In this document: positions 9,670 to 20,624 of the stretch, piece after piece
How the letters are laid out: each line of letters starts with the position of its first letter
Position numbering within the stretch: the first letter of the stretch is position 1
NCBI RefSeq assembly: GCF_947242115.1
Contig: NC_074721.1
Span: 40,306,754-40,370,753, forward strand
Source of the DNA: Biomphalaria glabrata
Lineage: Eukaryota; Mollusca; Gastropoda; Planorbidae
DNA length: 64,000 nucleotides
Reading direction: 5' to 3'
Position numbers and translations under genes: made by a program
Notes under the pieces: generated by a model
Database searches by the model: none
What the model was told of the DNA's origin: nothing
What the model saw: only the letters and a program-made list of their open reading frames with translations

Positions 9670-10905
9670 GTTTGTTGTGTGTTCTTTTACTGTTTGACGC
9701 TCAAACAGGTATTATTTTTTTTTTAAACTTAAAGTTCGAAGAGCCTTCGCCTCAGCTCTTAGACGATCAAACGGTTCGTACAGAAACATTTCTTAATGAC
9801 AGCAAGACATTGAGAGAGGGTCGTTTTTTTTTTCTTTCAGTTGCGCATGTCCATGGCTCAGTGTCACGTGACGTGTGCGCGACACGCTACAAGGAACTAC
9901 TGGACAGCATCCCCGATTCGGCCAGCGCGGCAGAGCGGTGTGAGTACATGTCTCCGGTGTTTACCTGCCAACTCAGCATCACGGACGACGGTCAGCCCAC
10001 GGAGAGGGACATCGGTGTGGTCAAAGTTCAAGCTAGGGGACAGTGCAACGACACGATCGATGCCATCGTAGAGGCAAACAGGGTCAATCAAGGTATTGTG
10101 CTCGCGTCATGATACATTTTATAAAGCCTTTATTAACCCACTGTCAGTCTGGGTGGATTCTTATACACTTTTTGTCTCCCACTTTCTAGGTGTAACAATG
10201 TGTCCTTCTGAACATGAACGTTTTTCGCAATTTAGGAAATAAATTACGTTTATCGATTTGGTTTTAAGTTTCTTGATTAATTAATTTTTATTATTGCAAC
10301 ATAAAAATAAATAGAGATTCAACCTTAGGCCTAAAGCAGAATTTAAGTCATTGGTTAACATGCATGACTGAAAGCATGACGCGTAGGTCGTAATCATCTT
10401 CTTTTTTTGAAGTAACGTCTGTGTTATATAAGATAAGATAAGTCTACATTCGTTCTTCTGAAAGAGATAAAGAGTAATATAAAAAAATATCAACATTTTG
10501 TTTTTCTTAGTGATTTGTTAAATAACACTTTTATTTTGGCACGCATTTTGTTTTCCAGATTTTCAGAAGATGACGTTTAATCGGGAGGTCTCATTGAAGT
10601 GCTTGGGATATTTGAATGAGAATGCAAACGACACACTTTCCGATGACGTCAAATGCGAGATTTTGAAAAACTTTTCCAAGTGCATCATAAAGACGTATGG
10701 GTCGAGCCGACCCGTAGCGGATGTGGTAAAGCGCGTCTCAGAAGTGTTAAGTGATGCAGGAGCGGACTCACCGTCCACGTGTGCGATTGACCCGGACATC
10801 TTGATGGACGAAGTGTGGGGGAGGAACCAGGCAGTGACAGTCACGTCTAGTTTCTGGGTCACAGTCACACTTTTGCCAGTAATAACTTTCATGATGTCAT
10901 ATTGA
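9670..10905 (+). CDS. Unrecognised secreted or GPI-anchored cysteine-bearing protein, last three exons
   Basis: Three exons join in frame. Exon a (acceptor at 9668-9669, ends 9708, donor GTATTA) encodes a hydrophobic signal-peptide core, GLLCVLLLFDAQT. Exon b (9841-10092) and exon c (10559-10905) encode the mature part; every junction is phase 1 with consensus AG and GT. The visible protein is about 212 residues with eight cysteines after the signal and three N-glycosylation sequons (two NDT, one NFS). It ends in a hydrophobic stretch with no charged tail (SSFWVTVTLLPVITFMMSY), as GPI-anchor signals do. No ATG lies in frame between exon a and the stop at 9612, so the initiator is probably in an earlier exon that I could not find. 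The acceptor at 9650-9651 is an alternative for exon a. The family is not recognised. The intron before exon c holds a LINE tail at 10322-10445. Confidence 0.75.
10322..10445 (+). mobile_element. LINE family 1 3' terminal piece
   Basis: Matches the last codons (TTTAAGTCATTGGTTAACATG, encoding FKSLVNMHD-like residues) and the terminal block ending AACGTCTGTGTTATATAAG plus GATAAG repeats. It lies in the intron of the 9.7-10.9 kb gene. Confidence 0.8.
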
Positions 10906-10924
10906 GATTTTTACATATGAATTC

Positions 10925-11130
10925 ATTCTGTCTGTCTGTCTGTCAGTCTGGTCAAAAGTTTGTACACGTTATTTCTTCCACATCCAAACTCGGATCAAGC
11001 TGACAATCTTGCTAAATTATTTATTTTACCTGACAACATAAGAATCAATAAAATAAATTTTCCAATTAGTTAATTAACTATTATTAATTATTAATTAACT
11101 ATTAATGATATTGTTCGGTATCTTGAACAA
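10925..11130 (+). repeat. Dispersed repeat family H (partial)
   Basis: Has the TCTGTCTGTCAGTCTGGTCAA and CGTTATTTCTTCCACA blocks, then AT-rich TTAATTAACTATTAATT, as in the copy at 19355. A possible AATAAA for the upstream gene (11047) falls inside it. Confidence 0.6.
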
Positions 11131-11569
11131 TGGAAAGAAATCGTACTTGACGGATGTGGTGATATAAGTTAAATTAGTCCCGTTGAGGACTCTTGAGCCC
11201 TGAGTAAACTTTTTTTATGCATTTAAAAAACGATCATGTAAGCATTCACCACGATAGCCCCTTCTTCCCTCCCCCTTTCACAACTGGTCCAGGCAAGTGA
11301 TAGGATCACAGCGCATTGAGAAAGCTAAAAGCTAAGTATGTAGAGTACTTTGCAAAAATATTTTTAATCACACAGATTTATTACAGCTAGGTTTGTAACG
11401 CATTTAAATGACATGAATTATCCAAACCAATTTATATATTTACATTTAACAAAAGCTTTGTTGTTTTGTTTTTTTTAAATATGTATATTATTTTTTTAAG
11501 GCTTTTCTTATTTTTTTTTTTTATATAGACATGAGGACTTTGTTTGTAGTAACTTACTGATGAGATGAA
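11131..11569. other. No recognised feature
   Basis: AT-rich DNA with T runs (about 11470-11522). No gene or repeat copy was recognised. Confidence 0.5.
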
Positions 11570-12056
11570 AGGAAGCAGTGACAATGTGACAGTGAGAATG
11601 TGACAGTGACAATGTGATAATGTGACAGAGAGAATGTGACAGTGAGAATGTGACAATGTGACAGTGAGAATGTGACAGTGAGAATGTGACAGTGAGAATG
11701 TGACAGTGAGAATGTGACAGTGACAATGTGACAGTGAGAATGTGGCTATGAGAATGTGGCTGTGAGAATGTGACAGAGAGAATGTGACAGTGACAATGTG
11801 GCAGTGAGAATGTGACAGAGAGAATGTGACAGTGAGAATGTGACAGTGAGAATGTGACAGTGCGAATGTGACAGTGAGAATGTGGCTGTGAGAATGTGAC
11901 AGTGAGAATGTAACAGAGAGAATGTGACAGTGACAATGTGGCAGTGAGAATGTGACAGAGAGAATGTGACAGTGAGAATGTGACAGTGAGAATGTGACAG
12001 TGAGAATGTGACAGCGAGAATGTGGCAGCGAGAATGTGACAGTGAGAATGCAAACG
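11570..12056. repeat. 14-bp tandem repeat (GAGAATGTGACAGT)n
   Basis: About 34 copies of GAGAATGTGACAGT with recurring variants (GACAATG, GTGGC, CAGAGA), which form a higher-order pattern. Three overlapping His/Ser/Leu-rich open frames on the minus strand are products of the period (14 is not a multiple of 3, so all frames stay open) and are not genes. Confidence 0.95.
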
Positions 12057-12784
12057 TGAAAAAAAACAACTGAGAACAAGTTTTTAAAAAGATAATTGAG
12101 TGCATGTAACGCTGATAACAACTATAGTGACTTCAATGCTATGAAGCATGCTGTTTAGATCAATGGGGAGCGAGTTTCAAACCGTTGGTCTTTGCAACAA
12201 CCCCCCTCCCCGCCAGCAAACCGTAACTATTGATGAAGAAACTTTCCGATATTACATAAAGTCTAAGGGGGGGGGGAATATAAAATTTGTTACGGTTTGA
12301 TACAAGGAGGTAGGAGGGTCCGAAGATTGGTTACGTAACAAATAAAAAATATTCTAATGAAATGACAGGCGCAGTGGTCCTTTAACTTTCGCGGAAGGAC
12401 TATACCCCACGGGTTTTCAAAAAAATATTATTAGTGGAGAAAATAGCCTCGCTGTTCATTCCAACACCACGGCTATATGTACATATTGAGAGAGAGAGAG
12501 AGAGAGAGGGAGAGAAAAAAAAGCGGAACACATCATTGGAGCGCCGAAAGAAGTCAATACCTTTTCCAATATTTATATCGATACTATGAAAAATGTGATT
12601 CGGGATAATGATTATGAACAAAAACAGGTAAATACGTCTTTTTCAAGACTCGAATGTTGTTGTTGTTACTCAACCGAGGTGGGAAGGCATTGAATCTTGT
12701 TTCATTTTGTTACAAAGGGCGGAAAAGGTGGGGGGGGGGGCGGTAGTATAAGACATGAGTTTTGGCATTATTTAATATTCAAAC
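12057..12784. other. Unassigned DNA with G runs and a short (GA)n
   Basis: Contains G runs near 12270 and 12730 and a (GA)n at about 12488-12510. No gene was recognised. Confidence 0.5.
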
Positions 12785-13003
12785 GTTCTCTAAGGGCATT
12801 ACCCCTTTGAAACCGTAAACCATATCCTCTTTGAATGCCCCTCCCTAATCCACCTTAGGCAGACCCTACTTCCACTACAGCCCAACATAACCAACACGGC
12901 AGTGCTGAAAAACTGAAGAAAACAGCGCACTTTTTTTCCTTGGCACAGTCTACAAAAGAGCTCACAGCTCAGCAGCAATAAAGCTGGCTAGAAGAAGAAG
13001 AAG
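12785..13003 (+). mobile_element. LINE family 2 3' end
   Basis: Encodes FETVNHILFECPSLIHLRQT-like residues, then LLPLQP and a KKTAH..FLAQSTKELTAQQQ-like end, followed by (GAA)n. The same C-terminus occurs on the minus strand at 45009-45340, with CRHCAHPFETVDHILFECP. This is the RNase H-side end of a LINE ORF2. Confidence 0.75.
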
Positions 13004-13229
13004 GGCATTACGCTATTATAGTTGCACCAATGGCAAACCGGCGGCCCACTTGATTTTCGAAACCACAGGTAGCCAATAAAGGTGTGCGCAATAGAGTGGT
13101 AGCGAAATCTCGACTTGACTTGAGTATAGCTACCCTCGCAGCGCTGTTCTGAATTGGCTGCAACTTAGCAAATTTGTCATCGGGTATATACGGCATAGCT
13201 GCAGATAGAGACCTTTGCTTAGCTGATTT
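13004..13229. other. Unassigned flank of a satellite
   Basis: No repeat copy or gene recognised. Confidence 0.4.
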
Positions 13230-13650
13230 ATGTATGAGGTGTTGGCTGTGGTTGTATGTGGTAATGAGGTGTTGGCTGTGCTTGTATGTGGTAATGAGGT
13301 GTTGGCTGTGGTTGTATTTGGTAATGAGGTGTTGGCTGTGGTTGTATGTGGTAATGAGGTGTTGGCTGTGGTTGTATTTGGTAATGAGGTGTTGGCTGTG
13401 GTTGTATGTGGTAATGAGGTGTTGGCTGTGGTTGTATGTGGTAATGAGGTGTTGGCTGTGGTTGCATGTGGTAATGAGGTGTTGGCTGTGGTTGTATGAG
13501 GTAATGAGGTGTTGGCTGTGGTTGTATGTGGTAATGAGGTGTTGGCTGTGGTTGTATGTGGTAATGAGGTGTTGGCTGTGGTTGTATGTGGTAATGAGGT
13601 GTTGGCTGTGGTTGTATGTGGTAATGAGGTGTTGGCTGTGGTTGTATGGT
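13230..13650. repeat. 30-bp satellite, array 1 (about 14 copies)
   Basis: The unit is GAGGTGTTGGCT followed by GTGGTTGTATGTGGTAAT, highly uniform between copies. Because 30 is a multiple of 3, long open frames persist on both strands; they encode simple repeats and lack any gene signal. A second array of the same unit in the same orientation is at 17294-17692. Confidence 0.97.
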
Positions 13651-14055
13651 TTAAAAGAGAAAGTTAAGTTAATTAAAGAAAACTCCAAGATGGCAACCTA
13701 CATGGACAAAAAGGACAGTTCGAAATAAGAAACCCGAACTTTCTACTTATTAGATGTTACATCAATTATCAATTTTAATGACTTCTGTCTTATTTTCTTA
13801 TCTTAAAAAAATACATACGTTATTTCTAAAAAGAAGATGATTTCGTTTTATCGTTGTTCATTTAAGGTTCAGCCTCTACGGTAGTGTTTCGCACATTCAA
13901 GTATTTAGTGAAACACTTTGCTAGTTTTTTTTTTTAGAGATGTTAATTCACGTGGTGGCCTACTAGTTCACTATTTCTGTAGATCGTGGAAGACTTATTC
14001 AGTGCTCGCGGAACACTAGGGTTTCGCGGAACACAGTTTGGGAAACGATCATCTA
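13651..14055. other. AT-rich DNA and a possible hAT-like MITE end
   Basis: From about 13985 to 14050 the sequence TTCGCGGAACACAGTTTGGGAAACG resembles the right end of a hAT-type MITE (compare 34797 and 47190), but I could not match it to a left end. Confidence 0.35.
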
Positions 14056-14335
14056 TGGTATAGAGAAATAAAGAGAGAAGTTTATGAGAACGAGAAAAAG
14101 GAAGAGATAGAACAGAAAGAAAAGCGAAATAGAGAAGAAAGAGAAATAGTGAGAATTCGGTGAAGAGAGCGGAGGTGGAGGGACATTAGTGAGAAAAGAG
14201 AGAGAGGAGAGAGAAAGAGAGAGAATATAGAAAAATAAATAGGTACAATAGAAAGATATAAAGAGAGAGGGAGAAAGAGAAAGAAAGGAATGTAGAGATA
14301 GAAAGAAAGAAAGAAATAAAAAGGAGAAAATACCT
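14056..14335. repeat. Purine-rich (GA/GAAA) low-complexity region
   Basis: Irregular GA-rich sequence on the plus strand. Confidence 0.85.
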
Positions 14336-14577
14336 TTGCGATCTATGGGACAGATGATGTAAAGATCATCTGTTTCTGTGGCCCACGAATAACGAGAGTG
14401 TCATGTGGCAAGAACAACGACCAACCGCCTTTAATTTTCCCAAACTAGTGTCAGTTACCCATTAGAGCTGGCAGGACTCAGAGGCACCCCAATTATCCTA
14501 GTCTTCACCAGGATTCGAACCTAGGACCACCCATGGTTTGGAAGCCAAGCGCTTGAACACTCAGCCACCGCGCCTTC
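14336..14577 (-). mobile_element. SINE family A (tRNA-derived), nearly complete
   Basis: The minus strand starts with GCGCGGTGGCTGAGTGTTCA (A box region), has a B-box-like GGTTCGAATCC, then the body with CCAGCTCTAATGGGTAACTG and CGTTGTTCTTGCCACATGAC, and ends near GGTCTGT-like sequence. Six related copies lie at 3978, 16700, 22257, 32297, 49274 and 51866. Confidence 0.85.
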
Positions 14578-14680
14578 GATGATTAAGGAGGTGTGCAGTA
14601 TTTCACATGGCTACGAAGTTCTTGCTGCGACCTACATATTTTGCCACAGCCAACGCAGACTTAGCAATTGAATAGGGGAA
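14560..14680 (+). repeat. Dispersed repeat family F (partial)
   Basis: Shares TTAAGGAGGTGTGCAGTATT, GCGACCTACATATTTTGCCAC with 43925-44065 and with the flanks of the 56-bp array. Confidence 0.6.
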
Positions 14681-14773
14681 AACAAGAACAAAGAGATTAG
14701 AAATATGATTAACACAGCAATCGGACCCTACGATGACCTTCTTACCACGGCCAAAAAACATAACGAACAAAGT

Positions 14774-14935
14774 TAAGGAGCGAGAGAAAAAGAGAAAGAG
14801 AGAAAGAGAGAGAATGAAGGAGAGAGAGAGTGAGCAGGAGAGAAAGAGAGAAAGAAAGAGAGAGAGAGGGGGAGAGAAAAGGAGGGAGAGAGAGATTGAG
14901 AGAGAGAAAGAGAGAGAGAGAAAGAAAGATTTATA
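14774..14935. repeat. (GA)n-type purine tract
   Basis: GAGA and GAAA repeats over about 160 bp. Open frames across it are low-complexity artefacts. Confidence 0.9.
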
Positions 14936-15524
14936 ATATACAGAATGAGAGAAAAAGAGAGTGTTAATGTTCTACAATACAGAAACACTTTGAGTGAGAA
15001 AGATAAAATGTAAGGAATGAGATTGAAAATGTAAAAAGAGAAAGTGATAATTTTTTTTTTTTTTTTTTTTTATATATTTCTATCAAAACTGTATTACTGT
15101 GTCTTTTATAATTCTATTAAGCTTATATTTATAAATATATCTATTTGCATTGTATATATTTATGTATTTTATTTAATAAATGGAATGGAAAATCAAAACA
15201 AAATAAAACAAAAAATAATAGAGCAACAATAGAAGTCGTCATTACTGTTATTGTGTTAAATACTCTACAAATAGTGTTTCACATTTATTACTATTAAAAA
15301 TTCTTCATACCCTGTCTGGCTGCTTAAGGAAATCAAATTATTTCTTTCATTATTAGTACTGTTTAGTGTTTACTAATTAAAGTTTCTTGAAGTTTGTCTT
15401 CGCTAGAAGTGGTAACGGATACAGGCACTTCACTACCTCTAATGCTTCCTAATGGCATGTGTTTCCAATAGCCTCTGACAACCAGTCCAACTTCTAGCTG
15501 TTATGTGTAGCTCAGGTTATTGGG
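14936..15524. other. AT-rich DNA with a T run
   Basis: A T run lies at about 15051-15071. No gene recognised. The last 30 bases may already belong to repeat family L, which forms the next array. Confidence 0.45.
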
Positions 15525-16275
15525 TCAGGAGAAACTGTTATTACTGAAAGGAAAAGAGATCGAAGACGAGAAGTTGGCCCCTAAACCAGTAAGCTTTGGG
15601 CAGGAGGGGATTGTTAGCTGTGGCTGGCTACCCAACTACGAGAAGTTGGCCCCTACGCCAGTAAGCTTTAAGCAGGAGGGGATTGTTAGCTGTGGCTGGC
15701 TACCCACTTAGGAGAAGTTGGCCCCTAAGCCAGTAAGCTTTAAGCAGGAGGGGATTGTTAGCTGTGGCTGGCTACCCACCTAGGAGAAGTTGGCCCTAAA
15801 CCAGTAAGCTTTGGGCAGGAGGGGATTGTTAGCTGTGGCTGGCTACCCACCTAGGAGAAGTTGGCCCCTAAACCAGTAAGCTTTGGGCAGGAGGGGATTG
15901 TTAGCTGTGGCTGGCTACCCACCTACGAAAAGTTGGCCCCTAACCCAATAAGCCTTAGGTAGGAGGGACTTGTTAGTGTAATGAAACAACAAATACTAGT
16001 AAACCAATACCATGGCTTTATTCGACAAAATTAGACTACAGTAAACAGTAAATGAAACCAACACGTCTCGCATAACACTGATGCAGTACTTTACACACAC
16101 ACACACACTAGACATGAAACACACACACTGGACATGACCTTCTGACACGCTGGACGCACGCAGAAAATTAACTCAGTTACACTACATTTAGCTGTGGCTG
16201 GCTACCCACCTACGAGAAGGAAAATTCTGAATTCAGACCTTTGCTGTCTTGCAGCTATACCCAAAACATGGGAAA
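15525..16275 (+). repeat. 72-bp tandem array grown from dispersed repeat L
   Basis: Six copies of a 72-bp unit with GAGAAGTTGGCCCCTAA, CCAGTAAGCTTTGGGCAGG and GCTGTGGCTGGCTACCC. The sequence on the right (16190-16275, with TTGCAGCTATACCCAA) and one unit match in order the single-copy, inverted segment at 44740-44995. The array is broken between units by the insert at 15977-16186. Confidence 0.85.
15977..16186 (-). mobile_element. Solo-LTR-like insertion (short, 210 bp)
   Basis: Starts TGTAATG and ends CACTACA, the TG...CA form of an LTR, with GTTAG on the left and TTTAG on the right as a near-perfect 5-bp target duplication. The minus strand carries an AATAAAGCC polyadenylation-like signal. 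It splits a 72-bp array, so it is younger than at least that part of the array. The family was not determined; no internal region is present. Confidence 0.55.
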
Positions 16276-16284
16276 GACTTCGTG

Positions 16285-16420
16285 AGTCAAACCTTTATGT
16301 TCTTTTCCCATCGTTTTCTCTGTCTGCCTCTTCATCCTTTTCCTGGTACTGTTCCCTGTAGGAAGGTGTTTGCTAGCGCTAAGGGACTTGCAATGTGGCC
16401 GTAGAGTTTTGAGCTTACTT
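16285..16420 (-). mobile_element. LINE family 4 C-terminal fragment
   Basis: The minus strand reads ANTFLQGTVPG, then RGRQRKRWE, as at 40083-40420 on the plus strand. This is the conserved end of a LINE ORF2. Confidence 0.7.
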
Positions 16421-16689
16421 TTTTTTTTTTGACAGTGGTTAGCAGGTCATCGCTGTATTAATCCTGTTTCTAATCTCTTCATTCGTGATGCGGTCTTTGT
16501 AAGTGACACCTACGATCTTTCTGTAGCATCTTAGCTTTACATTAGAACACATTTTATGTTATATATGAAACTCGTTATGTGTTTACATTTGAATATTTTC
16601 TGAGATTGGATAAAACGAGTTAAGTAATAGAAGTTTGGATCATTTCATGATTAAACAAGGTTACAAAGACGGTTTGTGTGGAAACACAA

Positions 16690-16795
16690 ACTCAAAATCG
16701 GCTCCCAAAGTGGTCCTCCTAGAGTCTTCACCAGGATTCGAACACGGAACTTCCGGTTCCAAGTGCTTTACCCCTCCAAATATTAATTTAGCGTA
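16690..16795 (-). mobile_element. SINE family A, head fragment
   Basis: Has CTTCACCAGGATTCGAACACG (the inverted B box) and CCAAGTGCTTTACCC, as in the copy at 14336-14577. Confidence 0.65.
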
Positions 16796-17290
16796 CACTT
16801 ATATTTTTTTTAAATAATAATTATTCTTATCCATACATTCAAAATTAATAACATGTTACATGTAATAAAGAGAAACTAAAAAAAAAATATTCTTCTTACA
16901 AAATTAGATAAATTGGCAACACGAAAAAAAAAATTCTTGACCTACTTTAATCTACAATTGTGTGCAAATGACTTAACAAGACTTTACCTTACGTTACCAT
17001 CCCTGAAGTTTTTCATTGAAAAGTGGTGTAATTTTTTGAAAAATCTGTTTGCATATATAATTTAAAAAAATTAGATGGTTCACTTCAGAAAAGAAAAAAA
17101 GTAGCCGTTGCATCAGAACGTTGAATGATCTAAAATATCACGATGTCCGATTTTCATTTTCTCATCTATTTTCTGAGATCTAAACGGCACGGACGGACGG
17201 ACAGACAGATCACACAAAACTAATAGCGTCTTTTCCCCTTTCGGTGGCCGCTAAAAAGCGATCTTAATATAGACTCGAACATATTTTGTC
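16796..17290. other. AT-rich DNA without recognised features
   Basis: No gene or repeat recognised. A GGACGGACGGACAGACAGA tract lies at about 17190-17208. Confidence 0.5.
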
Positions 17291-17293
17291 AGA

Positions 17294-17692
17294 GGAGGTG
17301 TTGGCTGTGCTTGTATGTGGTAATGGGGTGTTGGCTGTGGTTGTATGTGGTAATGAGGTGTTGGGTTTGGTTGTATGTGGTAATGAGGTGTTGGCTGTGG
17401 TTGTATGTGGTAATGAGGTGTTGGCTGTGGTTGTATGTGGTAATGAGGTGTTGGGTTTGGTTTTATGTGGTAATGAGGTGTTGGCTGTGGTTGCATGTGG
17501 TAATGAGGTGTTGGCTGTGGTTGTATGCGGTAAAGAGGTGTTGTCTGTGGTTGCATGTGGTAATGAGGTGTTGGCTGTGGTTTTATGTGGTAATGAGGTG
17601 TTGGCTGTGGTTGTATGTGGTAATGAGGTGTTGCCTGTGGTTGTATGTGGTAATGAGGTGTTGGCTGTGGTTGTATGTGGTAATGAGGTGTG
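17294..17692. repeat. 30-bp satellite, array 2 (about 13 copies)
   Basis: Same unit and orientation as array 1 at 13230-13650, but with more variation between copies (GGGTTTGG, TTTTATG and GCCTGTGG variants). A short ATAGAACAAATGTAGC repeat of 16 bp follows at 17766-17815. Confidence 0.95.
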
Positions 17693-17819
17693 AAAGCGAT
17701 GTAGGCCTACTTAATGTAACAAAATGAAAAAGTGAATACAACGTAAAAACGAAGTGGGTAAGAACAAATGTAGCATAGAACAAATGTAGCATAGAACAAA
17801 TGTAGCATAGAACAAATCT

Positions 17820-18374
17820 TGCCTTCTAGATTAAGATACGCTATTTCAGAAGAACAAAGAAAACGAAACCAGAATTTTTTTAAAAAACATTTTTAATAGA
17901 GGGCGCAGCAAACTTGACGGGATAAATAAATGTTGCCAAAAAATATTTATTTAGAGCAAAATACTCGCTTTATAAGTTGTCTAAAGGAGAAGTTGTCTTT
18001 TAAAAAAAATATTTGATATCTTTTTCTTATCTTTTATTTATAAAAATCTACCTTTAGAGTCGTTCTACTTAACATTTTATGCAACTTTTAAAAATCTACA
18101 ACTATCCACGCTTAGAGTTTACCGGAAAAGTAATAGCTCTCTATCTCTCCCGACTGTTTGTAGGCTACTCATAAGTTATCGTTTAATTATATCTTCCAAT
18201 TATATAGCCCACATACGAAACTATACAGAGTCTGTTATAGCTCTATGTAGATCTAGGTACAATCTGGATAGTAGAATAAAAGAATTTTTGTTTGTTAAAA
18301 AGAGGATTTGATAAATAAAGTAATATATGTTAAATTACCGAGACCTATTAGACAACTTATATAATAAAATACAG
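17820..18374. other. AT-rich DNA without recognised features
   Basis: I see no gene, SINE or LINE copy here. Confidence 0.5.
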
Positions 18375-18632
18375 ACGTTACTTCAAAAAAAAAAAAGAAG
18401 ATAATTGTATCCTGGGCGTCATACATTTAGTCATGTATGTTAACCAATGACTTAAATTCTGCCAAGTCACTGGTTTTTCTGGCTGGCTCAGGCAACCCAT
18501 TCCATGCTCTAATAGCACTAGGGAAGAAAGAACATTTGTAAAAATGTGTCCTACCATATGAAACAAGGAATGTGCTTTTATCTTTGTGCCTTTCTGAGTA
18601 TTTTATTTGATTTTGAATTTGAAGATTATATA
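18375..18632 (-). mobile_element. LINE family 1 3' end
   Basis: On the minus strand: FLVSYGRTHFYKCSFFP-like residues, AIRAWNGLPEPARKTSDLAE-like sequence and the ACGTCTG terminal block. 5'-truncated. Confidence 0.75.
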
Positions 18633-18634
18633 TG

Positions 18635-18745
18635 TAAAGATGTTTGTAAAATGTTTTACATGCATCGGATGTTTTTTCAGATTTGAGAGACGAACCAGCG
18701 ACAGTCTAGCGCGCATACGGCACGACCAGCCAGCCATCCATTAAT
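18635..18745 (-). mobile_element. SINE family C (partial)
   Basis: Shares CGGATGTTTTTTCAGATTTGA, then CAGTCTAGCGCGC with 21575-21745 and 59580-59740. Confidence 0.55.
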
Positions 18746-19354
18746 TTACAATGACATGTAAATAAAATGCAACTGTTAAGACAATTTTGACTACAAAGCC
18801 CATAGTTTGCATCAAAATAAAGTTTTTAAAACTATGACATATTCATTAGTTTACCTCTCACATGGTCTGTTCGATCTTTGGGGCACCATGCATGATCTGT
18901 CTTTTGACTTGGATAGAACCTTTTTAAAAGGTAGACCCGTGTATTCATTTATGTTGTCTTCCCATCGCTTTCGCAAATACCTGGGGAATTTTTAAAGCAG
19001 TTTTCGCATGAGTGACTTCACGATTTCGCAGTATTTTTAGACCGAAATTTACTTCCTTGTTAAATAAAACAGCATAGCTTTGTAGTTAAATAAATAGGCT
19101 TCAAGCTACTTGGATGTTAAATTATGGACGTATTATCACATCTACTGAAGAAAAACTCAACTGTAGTATGTTTCAAACTCTAGGAGGTAAGAGAATAACT
19201 GTATATTATAAGCATTCTTTCCTTGTTTTGGCTATCTTTTCAATTAATAACCCTTTGGTAAATTAATAGGCCTATATGTATTTACTTTAACAATCGCTGT
19301 CTATGTATAAAACTGAATTATTCCATAATTTCATAATTTCTTGTCCTAACCCTT
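18746..19354. other. No recognised feature
   Basis: No gene or known repeat copy recognised in this stretch. Confidence 0.45.
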
Positions 19355-19660
19355 TTTTTACAAAGCTTATTATCAACTCACTCTGTCTGTTTGTCTGGTA
19401 AAAAGTGTGTACACGTTATTTCTCCCACACCATTTCTCGGATCAAGCTGAAACTTCGCACAATTATTCATTGACATAGACAAGACATGAATCAATATATA
19501 AAAAAAAACTAATTAATTACACAATTAATTTCTTGCGTAATTCATTATTTTGTTTAATAGCAACAAGGGAAACTAATACTTCAGTATTCATAGATATAGC
19601 TAAATTTGTTGGGCTTAGTCCCCTTAAATAATTGTTAACGCTATTTCTCTCTCACCCATA
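19355..19660 (+). repeat. Dispersed repeat family H, uninterrupted copy
   Basis: Runs from ACAAAGCTTATTATCAACTC through GTCTGGTAAAAAGTGTGTAC to GGGCTTAGTCCCCTTAAATA. This is the best reference copy for the family in the window. Confidence 0.65.
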
Positions 19661-19895
19661 CTCCTATCCACTTAAAGAATCATTTATTGTACTTAACAAA
19701 ACATGAATCAATTAGCGAAAATACTCAAAATATTTGTAATTAATTATTTTGTTTGATATTGAATAAGGGATTAACTAGTAAATTATTGGTAGATATAGTT
19801 TTAAGGACGGAGTTCTTCCTCTTTCGATACGTTTTATAAAGGATTTTGCTTGTTACAATATCTCTATTTGATTCAAAACTTCGTGGAAACTTTTA

Positions 19896-20290
19896 CAAAA
19901 TCTTATCTTATATATTACAGACGTTACTTCAGAAAAGAAGATAATTACGTCCTACGCATTTCATGTGTCAATCTATTCATGCATGTTAATCAATTACTAA
20001 ACTCTGCTTAGTCGTTGGTTTTCCTGGCTGAATCAGGCAACCCATTCTATTCTCTAATCGCGCTAGGGAAGAATGAGCACTTGTACGAATTTGTTGTAGC
20101 GTATGGAATAAGAAATGTGTCTGTATCTTTGTTTCATTAGGTTTTGTTTTTCTATTTGAAAAATTTTGGTTCAGTGTTTTATGTATTCTAGCTACTTTAC
20201 TTTTTATTCTTCTGTCCTGAAGTGTCTCTAAGTTCAGTCATTTTACTAACGATTTGTCAACAAATTTAATAGTTTTTGAAGTATATCGCT
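19896..20290 (-). mobile_element. LINE family 1 3' end
   Basis: Minus strand. Tail TTATCTTATA at the left, terminal block ACAGACGTTACTTC, then the inverse of the AWNGL C-terminus, extending to CTTTTTATTCTTCTGTCCTG. It faces the plus-strand copy at 20625-21265. Confidence 0.8.
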
Positions 20291-20624
20291 AAGAATAGAA
20301 TTACTTGCTAGTTGGCCACAAGGGAAAACTCTGGTTTGACCGTTATAATTTATCAAAGTAAAAGAAAAAAAAAGGAAAGAAATGTAATTTTGGCTAGAGA
20401 ACGAGGAGAAAAAAAAACCAATTTGAATGGAAAATGCGTCTTTGGGTATTTCCGCCTAAGTCTAGATCTAAACGCCTATCTTTGGAATATTATGAAATAA
20501 AGTGTAGTAGATCTATACTTTGGCCTAAGCATGATTCTTCCTGGGGGGAGGGGGAGGTGCGGGGTGGTGTAAAAAATGTTCCTTTATATTTAAATAATAA
20601 TAATTGTGATAAATTGCAATAAAT

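Noticed and set aside
9633-10112. A single-exon protein of 159 codons
   Set aside because: The frame begins at TTG, reads through a clear GT...AG intron (9709-9840) and out past the donor at 10093. Splicing gives a better protein with a signal core.
11432-12121. A His/Ser/Leu-rich open frame of 229 codons on the minus strand
   Set aside because: Three overlapping frames of the same composition arise from the 14-bp satellite.
13008-13728. Open frames of 226 codons (minus) and 184 codons (plus)
   Set aside because: Both are translations of the 30-bp satellite; the array at 17294 gives the same picture.
15977-16186. A full LTR retrotransposon at the 72-bp array
   Set aside because: Only one LTR-like unit with its flanking duplication is present; no internal region or second LTR was seen.
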